Shown piece after piece: positions 54,583-64,000 of a DNA stretch of 64,000 nucleotides; positions within the stretch are counted from its first letter, which is position 1; every line of letters starts with the position of its first letter. Below the pieces are notes generated by a model, which saw nothing but the letters and a program-made list of their open reading frames with translations, was not told where the DNA came from and searched no databases. The stretch lies in contig CALNHX010007649.1 in the NCBI GenBank assembly GCA_940337035.1, positions 1 to 64,000 of the forward strand, written 5' to 3'. The position numbers and the translations under genes are program-made. Source of the stretch: Agriotes lineatus. Lineage: Eukaryota; Arthropoda; Insecta; Coleoptera; Elateridae.

Positions 54583-55845
54583 GTAAGGAGCTGCGGTTGT
54601 GCCATAACTCACTGTGGTTAGCTGATACTCTTGAAGTGGTTCTGTTTCCGCGAACCTCTACACAATTTTCTGAAAGTGCTGATCATCCTCATCTATCTGT
54701 ATTTGTCTATACATCTTCTCAATGTCTGCGGTTAGTGCAAACTCGTATTTCCTCCATCTCAGAAGAATATATGTTAAATCTTGCTGTAGCCTTGGCCCAG
54801 TGGGCATCATTTGGTTCAGGATTTTCCCATTTTATGACTTGGATGAAGCGTCAAAGACTACTCTTAACTTGGTTGTATCACTGTCCTCCTTTATTACAGC
54901 TTGGTGAGGAATGTAGTATCCTCTTCTCGGATCATCATCTTTATCCATTTTCCTCATGTGACCTAAGGAAACGCATTCCCTCATTAACTCTTTATATTCG
55001 GACTTCAATTTTCTGTTAGTCTCGAATCGTCTCTCCATTTGCAGCATTCTGGCAACTGCTCTCCTCCTTGACTCGCCCAAATGACTTGGGTCCTCCTTGA
55101 ATGGTATTTTTACCACATAGGTCCCATCTTGCTTCCGAAAATGGGATTCCTCGAACTGCTGTTCACAGTCTTGATCTTCCTGAAAGTTAGGTTTCTCCCT
55201 TGAGACCTCTACTATCTCCCAGAATTTCCTGAGTTGGTAATTTTCTTCCAGGTTAGATACCATGCTCACCACTCTCATGTTGGGTTGTTTTGTTTTCTCT
55301 ACTGCCCTAGATAAGATCCATCCTAATTCTGTCCTTTGCACCATCATCCCTCGTTTTGTCTTCTTAACACCTTCTAGGAGTATATCCTTGTATAGATCGG
55401 CTCCTATCAGGATGTCTACTGGACCTGGCATGTTGTAGGTAGGATCGGCCAGTAGGCAATGTTCCCATGCGTCCTTCTCCTTTTCCACGATTGTATTTCT
55501 TGGCAATGTCCCTGTCAATCTTGCCATTATAAGCAGATCCCCATACATTCGGAAGTTGCTGGAAAATCGTGGTCCCATTTCTACTTCAATCTTTCCTTTG
55601 GATTTCCCCGCTTCGCTTTTTCCTAGCCCTCTGACGTCTGCTTGGATTTTTGTTCTTGGTAATGCCAATAATTGCGCTGCTTCTTCGGTTATAAATGATG
55701 CCTGTGATCCTGGATCGACCAAAGGTCTCAACAGTTCATAATATCCTCCGGCTGCCTTTATTTTTAAAAATGCCGTGGCTAGCAGAACTTCCTTCTGGTT
55801 GGGATTTTTAGATTTTCTGCTAAATAGGCTGCTTACTTCTTCCAC
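54583..55845 (-). pseudogene. pol: BEL/Pao protease and N-terminal RT
   Basis: Minus strand. Protease region: ELLRPLVDPGSQASFITEEA, with Asp in PLVDPGS as in Pao proteases. A linker of about 150 residues includes VDILIGADLYKDILL and TELGWILSRAVEK. RT: HFRKQDGTYVVKIPF, GYYIPHQAVIKE, LRVVFDASSKS, then a stop where Asn is expected. After it come PTGPRLQQDLTYILLRW, ADIEKMYRQIQIDEDDQ (motif A, Asp kept) and LTTVSYGTTAA, ending at 54583. The region with the YVDD-type motif C is missing. Two stops lie within the RT part. Confidence 0.9.
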
Positions 55846-55851
55846 TGTTTG

Positions 55852-56289
55852 TCAGGAGGTGGAGGCCACTTGGGATTTCCTATTTGGCTCCTGCTGAGGT
55901 TTTGCTATTACTTGTTGAGGACATCTCACCGGAGTTTTGCTCCATTCCTTATGCAGCATAGTATGGTGCCATTTGTCGCAGTTTTGGCATTTGTTCGAAT
56001 TATAGCATTTTTGATTCTCCTTGTGGACTAAACATCTCACACACAGCCGATGACGCCTGATGGTTTGGTATCGATCGTCACTGTTCATGGAAATGAATTT
56101 TGGGCACTGTGTGATCTTGTGGCTGTTGTTGCAGATCCGACATCTACTGATGCTTGCTTGATAACTCCTTACTGGACATGGTTTCCTTGTTGACTCTGAC
56201 ATTTTAATTTGTTTTGCGATTTCCAGCTTCCTTTTGGAATCTTGAATTGCCTCAAGTGATTGGAATGTTTTTTCCAAAAACTTCAACAT
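55852..56289 (-). pseudogene. gag: BEL/Pao Gag zinc-knuckle region
   Basis: Minus strand, 145 codons: SRCRICNNSHKITQCPKF, RRHRLCVRCLVHKENQKC and SNKCQNCDKWHHTMLHKEW. These are the three Cys/His clusters usual in BEL/Pao Gag just before the protease. A stop at 56333 separates it from the rest of gag, and another at 55852 separates it from the protease. Confidence 0.85.
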
Positions 56290-56332
56290 GTTTGCCAGCT
56301 CCTGGATCTCTCGAGAATTAGTCAGCGGCTGT

Positions 56333-57439
56333 TCATAACTTCTTTGTATCCTTGTCTAGCTTCTTGACCAGCAGATGTGCTATCATTGGTTCCCACGCCT
56401 CAGTATTTACGCCCATATTGGATTTGGCACGTAAACTTTCCAATGTGGTATCATGCAGCTGTTTCAGGCTAGCTGCTGATTCACAGTTCAAATTGGGCAG
56501 TTCTAACACGTTGTCTAAAAATTTGGAAAACAAAATTCTTTTGTTATTATACTTGCTTTTTAGTAGGTCCCATGCGGTTTCATAGTTAGCGTCCGATGCG
56601 TCGAGATGTTTTATTAATTTACTCGCCTTGCCTCTGAGATAAGTTTTGAGGTACTGCATTTTTTCTGCCTTGCCTGATGTGGCATTGTTGTGGATGAGTC
56701 GCCCAAAAATGTCGTGGAACGTGGTCCAATTTTCATAACTTCCTTCGAACATTGGCATTGTGATTTTGGGAAGTGGGATGGCCAATTCTTCTCGTGCTCG
56801 TGGCTGCTCACTTCTCGGGATGCTACTTATTTTGTTAAATATTTTAGCTATTACCTGGTTATAACGCCATCTGCTTGTAAATTTCGTGCGTGAAGTAATC
56901 CTCTGCAAATTCCTGCTCCCCTCCGAGAATCTCCTCATAAAGACTCGTCTCGTGATGTTTTCCCACTGCTCGCATATTTTGATCGCCTTATTTTCGTAGA
57001 CCATTTTCGCCTGGGGTTGTTCTAATGCTGACACTGCTTCATCCAATACTTCGCTAAATAACCGCATTTTAATTTCTTGCTTCTTAAGTCTGCCTCCTTG
57101 TTCGATGGGGTTTTTCAATTTCTCGGTTTCTAAGCCGTTACTCTCCTCGCTGGCTGGATTTAGTTTTTCCTGCCATTTGTGTATGTAATCTTTAATTACT
57201 TGAAATCTTTCTTTCGCCTGGCTGTAGAAATCCTTTTTAATGTATTCATTATCTGCTGGAAGTCGCTTTCGTAGGTCCATATCACCGCTCTCGAATGCCT
57301 TCCACAATCCTTCTAATTCATCCTCTTTCTTGGCTAGGTACATCTGATTCTTTCTGCTTCCGGAATCCTTTTTCATATTTGTGAGCAGTTGGCACATTTT
57401 GTCCGCCAGCTGCTTCTACTCCTTTATAATTGACTCCAT
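56333..57439 (-). pseudogene. gag: BEL/Pao Gag, main part
   Basis: The likely start is the ATG at 57439 (MESIIKE), but codon 8 is TAG. The open part runs from MCQLLTNMKKDSG at 57397 to 56333 (354 codons). It contains ELEGLWKAFE, then the DUF1759-like capsid core LPKITMPMFEGSYENWTTFH, KAEKMQYLKTYLRGKASKLI and YETAWDLLKSKYNNKRILFS, ending WEPMIAHLLVKKLDKDTKKL. This is the standard Pao Gag layout. Early TAG and terminal stop make it non-functional. Confidence 0.88.
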
Positions 57440-58020
57440 GTTGATGCGGCCTTTTTATTGGCTTTGGAACTAAAACTGGCTTAATAAGTAGTATCTTACC
57501 ACTTTACGTACTTTCCAAGTTCTTAGCGGGTTGATTGCGGCTGAATATTCTTCTCGCTGCACGGAGGAAGCCCTTGGAAATTATTAGCAGGAGTTATGCT
57601 GCTATTACTAATTCTCGCCTTTTCCTGTGGCGGAATTCCTTTGATTGAGTCGTAGGCCGTTTTCTCCTTGGCGACGGCTTAATTTGAACTTCTCCCTAAT
57701 CTTTACACAGAAAAGTACATACCAATCTTGTTGCGAGTCCTCCAAAATTTTCCTACGGATATGGCAGATCTGGTCCAGTTGCTTACTTGCCCAGAGTTTC
57801 GAATCTGTTCCGCTTGTCCAGGACTCTTGATTGTTGCACTAACTTCTTTTCAGCCTCCAATTGGTAGGCTTGAGGATTTTTGCCCAAAAAATCCAGTTTC
57901 CTCTTGACCGGGGAGTTGTTGGCTTGTAGGACCAATGTCTTCTCCAAATTCCGACTTCTTCGTGATCGGGGAGTTGTTGGCTCGAAGGACCAATATAAAA
58001 GATGGTAGCCAAAATTATTG
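57440..58020 (-). other. BEL/Pao leader
   Basis: Contains CCAACAACTCCCCG twice (57914 and 57970) and GGTCCT(T/A)C(G/A)AGCC twice, a small direct repeat in the leader. An 82-codon open frame here is not gene-like. Confidence 0.6.
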
Positions 58021-58440
58021 GAACTTAGCACCTTTTATGTTTGTTGTAAAACCAGTTTAGTTTTTTGACAGGAGATGTGGAGCTTAGATTGTTGTTAAGA
58101 ACATTTGAAGCCTGTGTTCGTCCCCATCAATGAATATACGATCGTGGTTAAAGGTATATTGAATTCTTAAGACGTATCACAGAGCTATATATACAATAAA
58201 TGTATGCCGTGTTTACGACCTATTATTAAAAATTACAATCATATATGTTTAAACTAACGTAATTCTGAATGCTTGAGTTGTTATGTTGACCCACTAGCAT
58301 TGCAGAATCGCAGCGTTGTGCTTTTGACATACGATATACTACACATGTAAAAAGTGCAACGTCTGTTTGTAATTACGGAACTGGCGCTTAATTGCATGTG
58401 TCGCTTACATTTAATTATTACCACAACACAGAAGCTTGAC
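58020..58440 (-). repeat. Probable BEL/Pao 5' LTR, limits uncertain
   Basis: The stretch upstream of the leader on the minus strand holds TATATATAGCTCTG, a TATA-like box, as expected of an LTR. No second copy is available to fix the ends. Confidence 0.35.
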
Positions 58441-59605
58441 ACATATCTTATCTGGCGCAAGTTATGCAGTTTTTGTGGACTAATTGCGTAAACTTTTGTG
58501 TTTAGTTGATTACAGTTTATTTCACACTATTTACTTAAAACCCATGATCAAACATAGTTTGAACAGTTGTCTACATTGTGATCTCTTCTTTAATCAAAAA
58601 TTGCTGAACGTAAAAGTTTTTTTGTTCTAGATTGTAATAGTATATTACATTACAAAGCCTCCGAGTCAAGCATAGACACTTTCATGCTGTGTAATGTATT
58701 ACATTTTTTCTGAAATCTCTCTTTGTAACACCTAGTGCGCGCAGGCTTCGGCAGCACGGATCTACACCTCTCCACTGTTCCAGCCGTTGCCACGAGAGGG
58801 AGCCTAGCGCACCGCTCGCTAGTCATGTTTCAACGGCGCTCGCTTGAAACCTTGCGCCAGCAAAACATTCAGTTTTTTTTACAGTGACGTCTTAAAAATT
58901 TAAAAATAGAATCCTATAGCATCAAGGCGCACGGTGAACGTGACTGGTCACCTAGGTAATGTAAAGTAAAAATGACTAGTCGTGCAAAAGCCTCAAATGT
59001 GACTAGCCTTGCAAAGTGACACTTTCAACATCAAACTGAGTCTAAACATGGCCCGCTTTCTTGACGATTTCAGGAAAAAGACTTTTACATCCAGTGAACA
59101 AAAAGCAGTCACTTTGACAACCGATTTAGGTCATGTAAATGTCAACATTTTTATCAGTTTTCGAAAAAACCTTTTTTGTGCCTCCAGTCGGCATTACTGA
59201 GTTTCTTCATCTCCATACCGTCGTATATCATCCAGAAACACCTTGTTCCCAACCTAGTCCGGCAAAACTAGTTATGTTTGGTTATCGGTTGCCATCGTCG
59301 TCTATCGTTCTGTCAAACTCAATTTTATACGGCACGCATAGGCAATGTTTCCCTATTTTTAACAAACCAATTAAATTTTATGCATATTTGAGTTAAAACG
59401 GCAATTTCCGCGTAACTGTAATACAAATAGTTTATTTTATAGCGTTTTCCACTGGCAATATTTCGCACTAAAACTGAGTTGTGCACATAACCTCAAATCA
59501 GATATTTTTCTGCCTCAAATCGGCACGTAAATTTGTTAGTACGTATTTTTGCGTGTAGAAAAAACATGTATTACTAAATAGTTTCGAAGGAAATAGTTTT
59601 TGTTT
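58441..59605. other. No gene; CpG-rich patch
   Basis: 58730-58860 is GC-richer (AGTGCGCGCAGGCTTCGG). No coding match is seen in it or around it. Confidence 0.4.
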
Positions 59606-60010
59606 ATAAATGACTACGTTTACATGGTCCGCTAACAGCGCTGTTACAACATCGGTTGTTGTTAACACCGGTGTAAATTGTCGTGTAAACGGGGTTTAAC
59701 GCCGGTTTTACTAGAACCGGTTTACTAACGCTACACCAATTCGCCAAGAGGATGGATACTTTCGACTTACACTGATCTTGAAACAGGACTACCAACATAA
59801 TTGTAAAGACGATTGGTTGTTCTGAGTCAACCACACCAACGTCACTCCGTTGAATTGCATCAGCTGTGTTATTAATCTTGTAAGTTGTAGCGGTTATGTT
59901 TATAATTTTATAATAATAGACAGAGTGACAGATGGAAAATCTTGAAGCAGTTGGTCATACTGCGACGAGGTTTTAGATAACACCGAAATACACTTTAATA
60001 TTTGTAAAAC

Positions 60011-60633
60011 ACGGCCTTCTGGATTAGCGTGCCTGCCGGCTCTCAGCGGCCTGTTCATTTGCAAAACTTTTCGAGTGATCCGCGTGGCGCTAGCCCGAGG
60101 ATTTGGAAGTGCTGGCTCAGCGTTTAAACTGCAGAAGGCGGAGCTGGCGCCGCGCATTCAACAAAATACTTTCAATTTTATTTTTTCTCACGCACAGAAT
60201 GCTTGATTTTTGCGCGCAAGCAATATTTTCAAATTTTGATGTTTCTACGTACGCATTTTCGTTCATTGCAAATGTAGTTTGTTGCTTCTGTGAAAATCCA
60301 TTTTGTATTTTTTTCGTATGTACCTACAAAAATGTCGGAAACACATAATAAATGCTTCGTGGCAAAATGTAAAGATTTTAAAATAACTAAGGTCTTTCAT
60401 CAATTACCGTCAGATAACTTTGTACGAAGTAGGTGAAATTAATGTAAAACTAACCTAATTTAACGTTTCAGTCACAGAACAATAATCCAGTCAACAAACC
60501 AAAACTGACAGATACAAGCTAAGTTTCAAACCACTGGCGTGGTTCTGAACTTCAATTCCCGGATATGCCGAGTCACAACTTTGTAATGCTATTTTTCGCA
60601 AATGAACAGGCACGCTAATCGAGAAGGCCGTGC
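60011..60633 (+). mobile_element. P-element-like deletion derivative
   Basis: Flanked by an 8-bp direct repeat TGTAAAAC (60003-60010, 60634-60641). Terminal inverted repeats ACGGCCTTCT(G/C)GATTAG and CGTGCCTG lie on both sides. Length is 623 bp. An 8-bp duplication, about 27-bp repeats and an internal THAP-coding exon together fit the P superfamily. Confidence 0.6.
60332..60428 (+). pseudogene. THAP zinc-finger exon (partial)
   Basis: ATG at 60332 reads MSETHNKCFVAKCKDFKITK then VFHQLPSDNFVR. The C-x4-C pair followed by a basic stretch, F-H-x-x-P and D..VR is the start of a THAP (C2CH) DNA-binding domain, the N-terminal domain of P transposases. The exon ends at a possible donor (GTAGGTGA at 60429); an acceptor-like GTTTCAG lies at 60466-60472. 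The next sequence stops at once in the joined frame, so the domain's second half (C..H) is absent. Confidence 0.65.
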
Positions 60634-60731
60634 TGTAAAACACCCCTTGTGTAAACGCACGTTTTACACGAGTTTTAATAACAACGGTTTAAATAACACC
60701 AGCGTTAAATTACCCTGTAAATGTAGTCAAT

Positions 60732-61059
60732 GATTGTAAAATCACTTTTAACGAAGAAACAGAACCTGATCTGCGATACAGATTAAAACGTAAGTATATT
60801 CTTACCACTGTTGTGAAGGTTGTATTAAAAACCAGTTATTTTTCAGATGAAGATGAGTTTCCTCTTCGTTACGTAAGACAGTTAATTGCTTCTAATATTA
60901 TTTCATTGGAGAACGACTTACAAACATATGACTCGTGTAGTAGAAAATGGGTTAACTGCAAACTTTTCTTTTGACCAGATTGTAAAGATAACTAACTGTA
61001 CTGATATTTACAGCTGCACAATTCGATTTGAAAACAAAGCAGATGCACTAAGGTATTAA
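60732..61059 (+). pseudogene. Unrecognised spliced coding fragment
   Basis: Plus strand. The first part reads DCKITFNEETEPDLRYRLK to 60789 and is followed by GTAAGT. An acceptor TTTTTCAG ends at 60846 (57-nt intron, phase 1). The next part reads HEDEFPLRYVRQLIASNIIS and LEND, then, after a one-base frame change near 60915-60925, YKHMTRVVENGLTANFSFD, QIVKITNCTDIYSCTIRF and ENKADALRY to TAA at 61057-61059. Codon pattern, splice sites and composition look genuinely coding, but I do not recognise the family. It abuts the end of the TIR element. It could be a host gene fragment or another transposon's gene. Confidence 0.5.
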
Positions 61060-61272
61060 ATGTGAGTATAATTGAATTTCTATAAAAAAATATTAAATGT
61101 GCCTTGATTTTCAAGTTATAGGGACGACACAATGTGACATGTAACTAATAATACGAAGAACTGAAGTAACTTTATTAAAGAAATAACAAGTAATGTAATT
61201 AAACAACATAATCGGCTAGTCAATTATTTATTGAAATTAAAACTTAGGTGCAGTTTTCACAATTTGAGATAC

Positions 61273-61525
61273 CATGAGATAAAAAAAAATGATTCTGAGC
61301 AGGCCTTGATATGTGTTATAGGTTTGGCAGTACTTAAGTGTATTGTCATTCTATGTCAAATTCTAGATTTGCAGGTTAAGTTTTACGTCAGTCTGTGTCA
61401 AACAACAAACAAAACCTAACCTTTTAATCTCGAATTTGACATAGATTGACAATACACTTCAGTACTGCCAAACGTATAATACCTACATATCAAGGCCTGC
61501 TCAGAATAATTTTTTTTATCTCATG
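61273..61525. mobile_element. Foldback family F, copy 3 (253-bp palindrome)
   Basis: CATGAGATAAAAAAAAATG, TTCTGAGCAGGCCTTGATATG and GGCAGTACTTAAGTGTATTG on the left are mirrored on the right with few mismatches. Core shared with 16620-16790 and 25609-25745. Confidence 0.8.
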
Positions 61526-61549
61526 TATTTATACTGGGAAAATTAGAAG

Positions 61550-62215
61550 CATTTAATTTTATATGATGAATACTAGAAGAACTGTATATTCTGGACATCT
61601 TCAGAGCTCGAATGTACCTGACGACTGTCGACAAAACTTGTCAATGTTTGTGATACAGTTGATTGAGGCATTGGAGATGGTACTGAATTACTTTGGCCGA
61701 TTAGTTGATTGGATATATCCATATTGGCTCTAAATAATTGTCTATGTAACCTTCAGCAACTGTAGTACTTTTCCACCCATAGTGGCGACTCAAGGTTGTT
61801 ATATCTGCTCCTTGGCCTACCAATACTGTAGCACTATACTACTACTTCTACTGAAACAATGGCCCGTATATTGTGAGGGATCTTCTGTATTTAAAAGAGT
61901 AGCTATTTTAAAAGGCATACTGCCAAAAGAGTGGATACCCACAGGTTGTTTTATACACTTACTTTTTCAATAAAATTTTAAAAAATCGTGTAAGTTTACT
62001 TCCTGATGGTCTTAAAGATCGGTACTTTTTAATAATATCTATCCATATAGGTTCTGCTATGCAAGTAGCGCGGGGCTTTTTAGTGTTGGCGTCTGGAATT
62101 GTAATAATTATTACATTACCACAATATTGAATGTCTTGCAGTTTCATATTTCCCAATCCATGTCTGCGACATACCACAGAAAAGCCGATTATTATTAAAG
62201 TTGCCTAAAACGAAG
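61550..62215 (-). pseudogene. Crypton-like tyrosine recombinase relic, copy 2
   Basis: Minus strand, three frames. From about 62212: IIIGFSVVCRRHGLGNMKLQ DIQ (first catalytic Arg region), NVIIITIPDANTKKPRA, WIDIIKKYRSLRPSGSKLTR. Then VGIHSFGSMPFKIATLLN and PSQYTGHCFSRSSSIVL (the His-x-x-Arg box, HCFSR). Last, GQGADITTLSRHYGWKSTT and VAEGYIDNYLEPIW, with His and the nucleophilic Tyr. The Arg, His, Arg, His and Tyr positions are all present. Two frame changes (near 61985 and 61835) interrupt it. Better preserved than the copy at 23085-23856. Confidence 0.75.
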
Positions 62216-62313
62216 ACGTTAAAATTGACTTAAATAAAAATAAGTACTTACTTTCATCATGAGGTAGATCTCATTTGGAGCCTCATTTATAAATTTCAAA
62301 TATCTAAAAATAT

Positions 62314-62496
62314 ACAGGGCGTTCAATTTAAAAATCCAAAGTTCTGTATCACTACGTAAAAATGGAGGTCATGGCGTAAATTGGTTTACGTCAATTTTTA
62401 GGTTGTATACTGACATTTAAAACAAAAGAAAGTTCTTTTCGGTATCTCTATTATTAACGAAGTTACGAGCTGTCTAGCGATCTACAATCACCCTGT
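62314..62496. mobile_element. Small element with ACAGGGYG ends
   Basis: TATACAGGGCGTTCA starts and TCACCCTGTATA ends it, with TATA shared at both sides. About 183 bp, no coding. Confidence 0.6.
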
Positions 62497-62499
62497 ATA

Positions 62500-63265
62500 T
62501 TGACATGTATTTTAACAAATCATTACATTATTACAATAATATAGATAATTAAAATATTTGAAATAGGTACATTTATAAATTGTTTGTCATAATTTAATTT
62601 TAATGATGTGAATATTTCTAAAATAAAAAAAATAGAGAGGACAACTGCCGGAATTGTCCTCCAATTGACCAAGCGGAAACAGTTGATAGTGATAGTAGTG
62701 TATAGTTTCAAAATAATAATGAATTTTTATATTATAATATTTTTATAATATCTTCGTTAATTTTTTTTAATAATGTAGGCATAGGGGGTGGTTTTTAAGG
62801 GTTGAAAATTTTGAATAGATCGTAAATCATGTTCGAGAACACGAAAGAAGCTTTATTCTACATAATTAAATAAGATGTGAATCCATAAAATGCTTAAACC
62901 TGCATTTTTTTCTATTTTTTTCACGAAGTGGTAGTTTCACCCCTTAAAAACAAAAATCTTAAGTCGGACATAAGTCACTTTTGAAGTTAAGGGTAAGATG
63001 AGCTTAATTCTAAATGTTCATGAAAATCGATGAAGGTTGGAACGAATTCGGAGGTAATAGCCTGTTTTTACCTTCAACGACTGGACTAATAAGGATTGTA
63101 CAAACTTGTCAACAAAAAATTGCCAGAAAATAATTGAATTAAATTTAACAAGTGTCAAGGAACAAGAGATATTGATTTTCAAATTTTTAATCCTGTTGGT
63201 ATTACCAACATACAAAAATCCCTAATACCAAATATTTAAACAAATAAATGTTTCAACATATTTAA
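62500..63265. other. No feature recognised
   Basis: AT-rich; two minus-strand frames of 62-65 codons look like chance. Confidence 0.4.
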
Positions 63266-63301
63266 TTTAAAAAAATTGGCACAAAAAATGTGTAGTTACG
63301 C

Positions 63302-63400
63302 GTCCAGAAATTCCTCTGCGAGTACTCGTATTTGCAAGTCTCGGCATCCTCCTCGGCCTGCATACCTCACTTGTACACGCAAACATGCAATTTCTGGACT
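63302..63400. repeat. Foldback with CG-containing loop
   Basis: GTCCAGAAATT and CAAGTCTCGG-side sequence mirror GAGG...CATGCAATTTCTGGAC. The loop carries CTCGGCATCCTCCTCGG. Same layout as four other foldbacks here. Confidence 0.55.
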
Positions 63401-63514
63401 AATGACACAAATAATTATTCGTCAGTAACAATTACTCTACTACAGAAATCCAGATCACGATAAATGCAATTTAAGGAAAATAGAGGTTTAGCTTACATAT
63501 GCTCTTCAGTAAGG

Positions 63515-63900
63515 TAGTAATTTATTATACAAGACGATAAAGTTAAATTTTATCCACGAGTGAATCGACTTCGTCTCGACGTTAATGATTCAAGAGTGGA
63601 TAGAAATAACTTTATCGTCGTGTATAATACAATATTTTTTTCTATAGCAAGAACTTTAACAATTTCAAAAGAAAATAAAGACGGTCCATGACATTTCAAA
63701 CTGTCAGTAGCTAGATTGGGTTGCTACGATAAAAGGAAGCTGTCATATTTAATTTAAACAAAAGTTAGAAAATTAAATTACTTTATCTATCCTTGAAGTT
63801 AAAGTACTACTTTATCTACCCTTGCTGTTAAAGTAAAACTTGACCTTTTGTTTTGAGTTGATAAAAGCACACTTTAATAACATGTGCTATAGAAAAAAAC
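63515..63900. repeat. Dispersed repeat family E, copy 2
   Basis: Copy of 51332-51726 with a deletion of about 20 bp in the central palindrome (GTTTAACGTCGAGACGAAG region). Confidence 0.8.
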
Positions 63901-64000
63901 TTATTAGCAGCTACTCGGTTTCGTATTTCTTATTCTTTCACACTAGGGAAAAGTGCTGTTATAACAAGTTCTGTTGCTATTATAGGATTTGCGATTAGAT

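Larger units (their letters stand above)
54583..58020 (-). mobile_element. BEL/Pao retroelement, truncated in RT
   Basis: Minus strand: leader with TTGGTCCTTCGAGCC near 57990, gag, zinc-knuckle region, protease and the first part of RT, then a cut at 54583. The leader motif is characteristic of BEL/Pao internal starts. No 3' LTR is present here. Confidence 0.85.
59611..60729. mobile_element. TIR element, outer (1.1 kb)
   Basis: Starts TGACTACGTTTACATGG and ends with the near inverse CCTGTAAATGTAGTCA. The arms, about 95 bp, stay similar (TAACGC, GTGTAAA, TTTAACGC). The target duplication is unclear. A P-like element is inserted in it. Confidence 0.65.

Noticed and set aside
54186..55019. 277-codon + frame taken as one protein
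   Set aside because: The first half is Gag, but after 54582 it is the antisense of BEL/Pao RT; the frame is open there by chance.
1..64000. Prokaryotic-style defence, toxin or biosynthetic cluster
   Set aside because: No operon layout or ribosome binding sites; introns, SINEs and LINEs show a eukaryotic insect genome.

Overview
The window reads as repeat-rich, AT-rich nuclear DNA of an insect. A beetle is plausible from the mix of repeats, but the sequence does not prove the order. The one clearly recognisable host gene is a chemosensory protein (CSP/OS-D family) gene on the + strand. Exon 1 is at 6387-6606 and encodes a signal peptide and the first two family cysteines. Exon 2 lies about 6.7 kb downstream at 13298 and carries the other two. 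Exon 2 exists twice (13298-13524 and 15720-15955) because 9281-13506 was tandemly duplicated; the second copy lost 1804 bp internally. A second coding-like stretch with a possible 57-bp intron (60732-61059) is not recognised.

Nearly everything else is transposable-element material, much of it nested. 1-6.1 kb: dispersed repeats, a 1.4-kb foldback with an AACCGGTTT-rich centre, two LINE 3' fragments, a Penelope-like fragment with inverted flanks, and a foldback with a tRNA-like loop. 6.4-16 kb: the CSP gene. 16.4-22.5 kb: foldbacks, a LINE relic, a stack of nested terminal-inverted-repeat elements and a tRNA-derived SINE. 23-25.3 kb: a Crypton-like tyrosine recombinase relic, a Tc1-like transposon whose transposase appears to carry an intron, and a small MITE with TAA target duplications. 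25.6-28.8 kb: foldbacks, a 660-bp element ending in GC-rich motif arrays, and a hAT transposon with 8-bp target duplications. 29.8-34 kb: a LINE with a twin-priming inversion and a Jockey-type relic.

34589-44148 is a Gypsy LTR retrotransposon on the minus strand. Its LTRs differ at only seven places and its pol frame is open, but the first catalytic Asp of the reverse transcriptase is Asn. Its gag is broken by a non-LTR insertion and a 20-bp insertion. 45069-46261 is a second Tc1-like copy. 47.6-52 kb is mostly unrecognised sequence with SINE relics. 52413-58.4 kb holds two truncated LTR elements joined tail to tail: LTR plus gag on +, and BEL/Pao gag-protease-RT on -. 59.6-60.7 kb is a TIR element with a P-element-like deletion derivative inside it that keeps a THAP exon. 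61.3-64 kb holds a long palindrome, a second Crypton-like recombinase relic and repeats.

I found no bacterial-type operon, CRISPR array, rRNA or intact tRNA gene. No new defence or metabolic system is evident. The most unusual items are the duplicated CSP terminal exon, the intron inside a Tc1 transposase catalytic core, the Crypton-like relics, the GC-motif element, the THAP-bearing P-like derivative and the unrecognised fragment near 60.8 kb.
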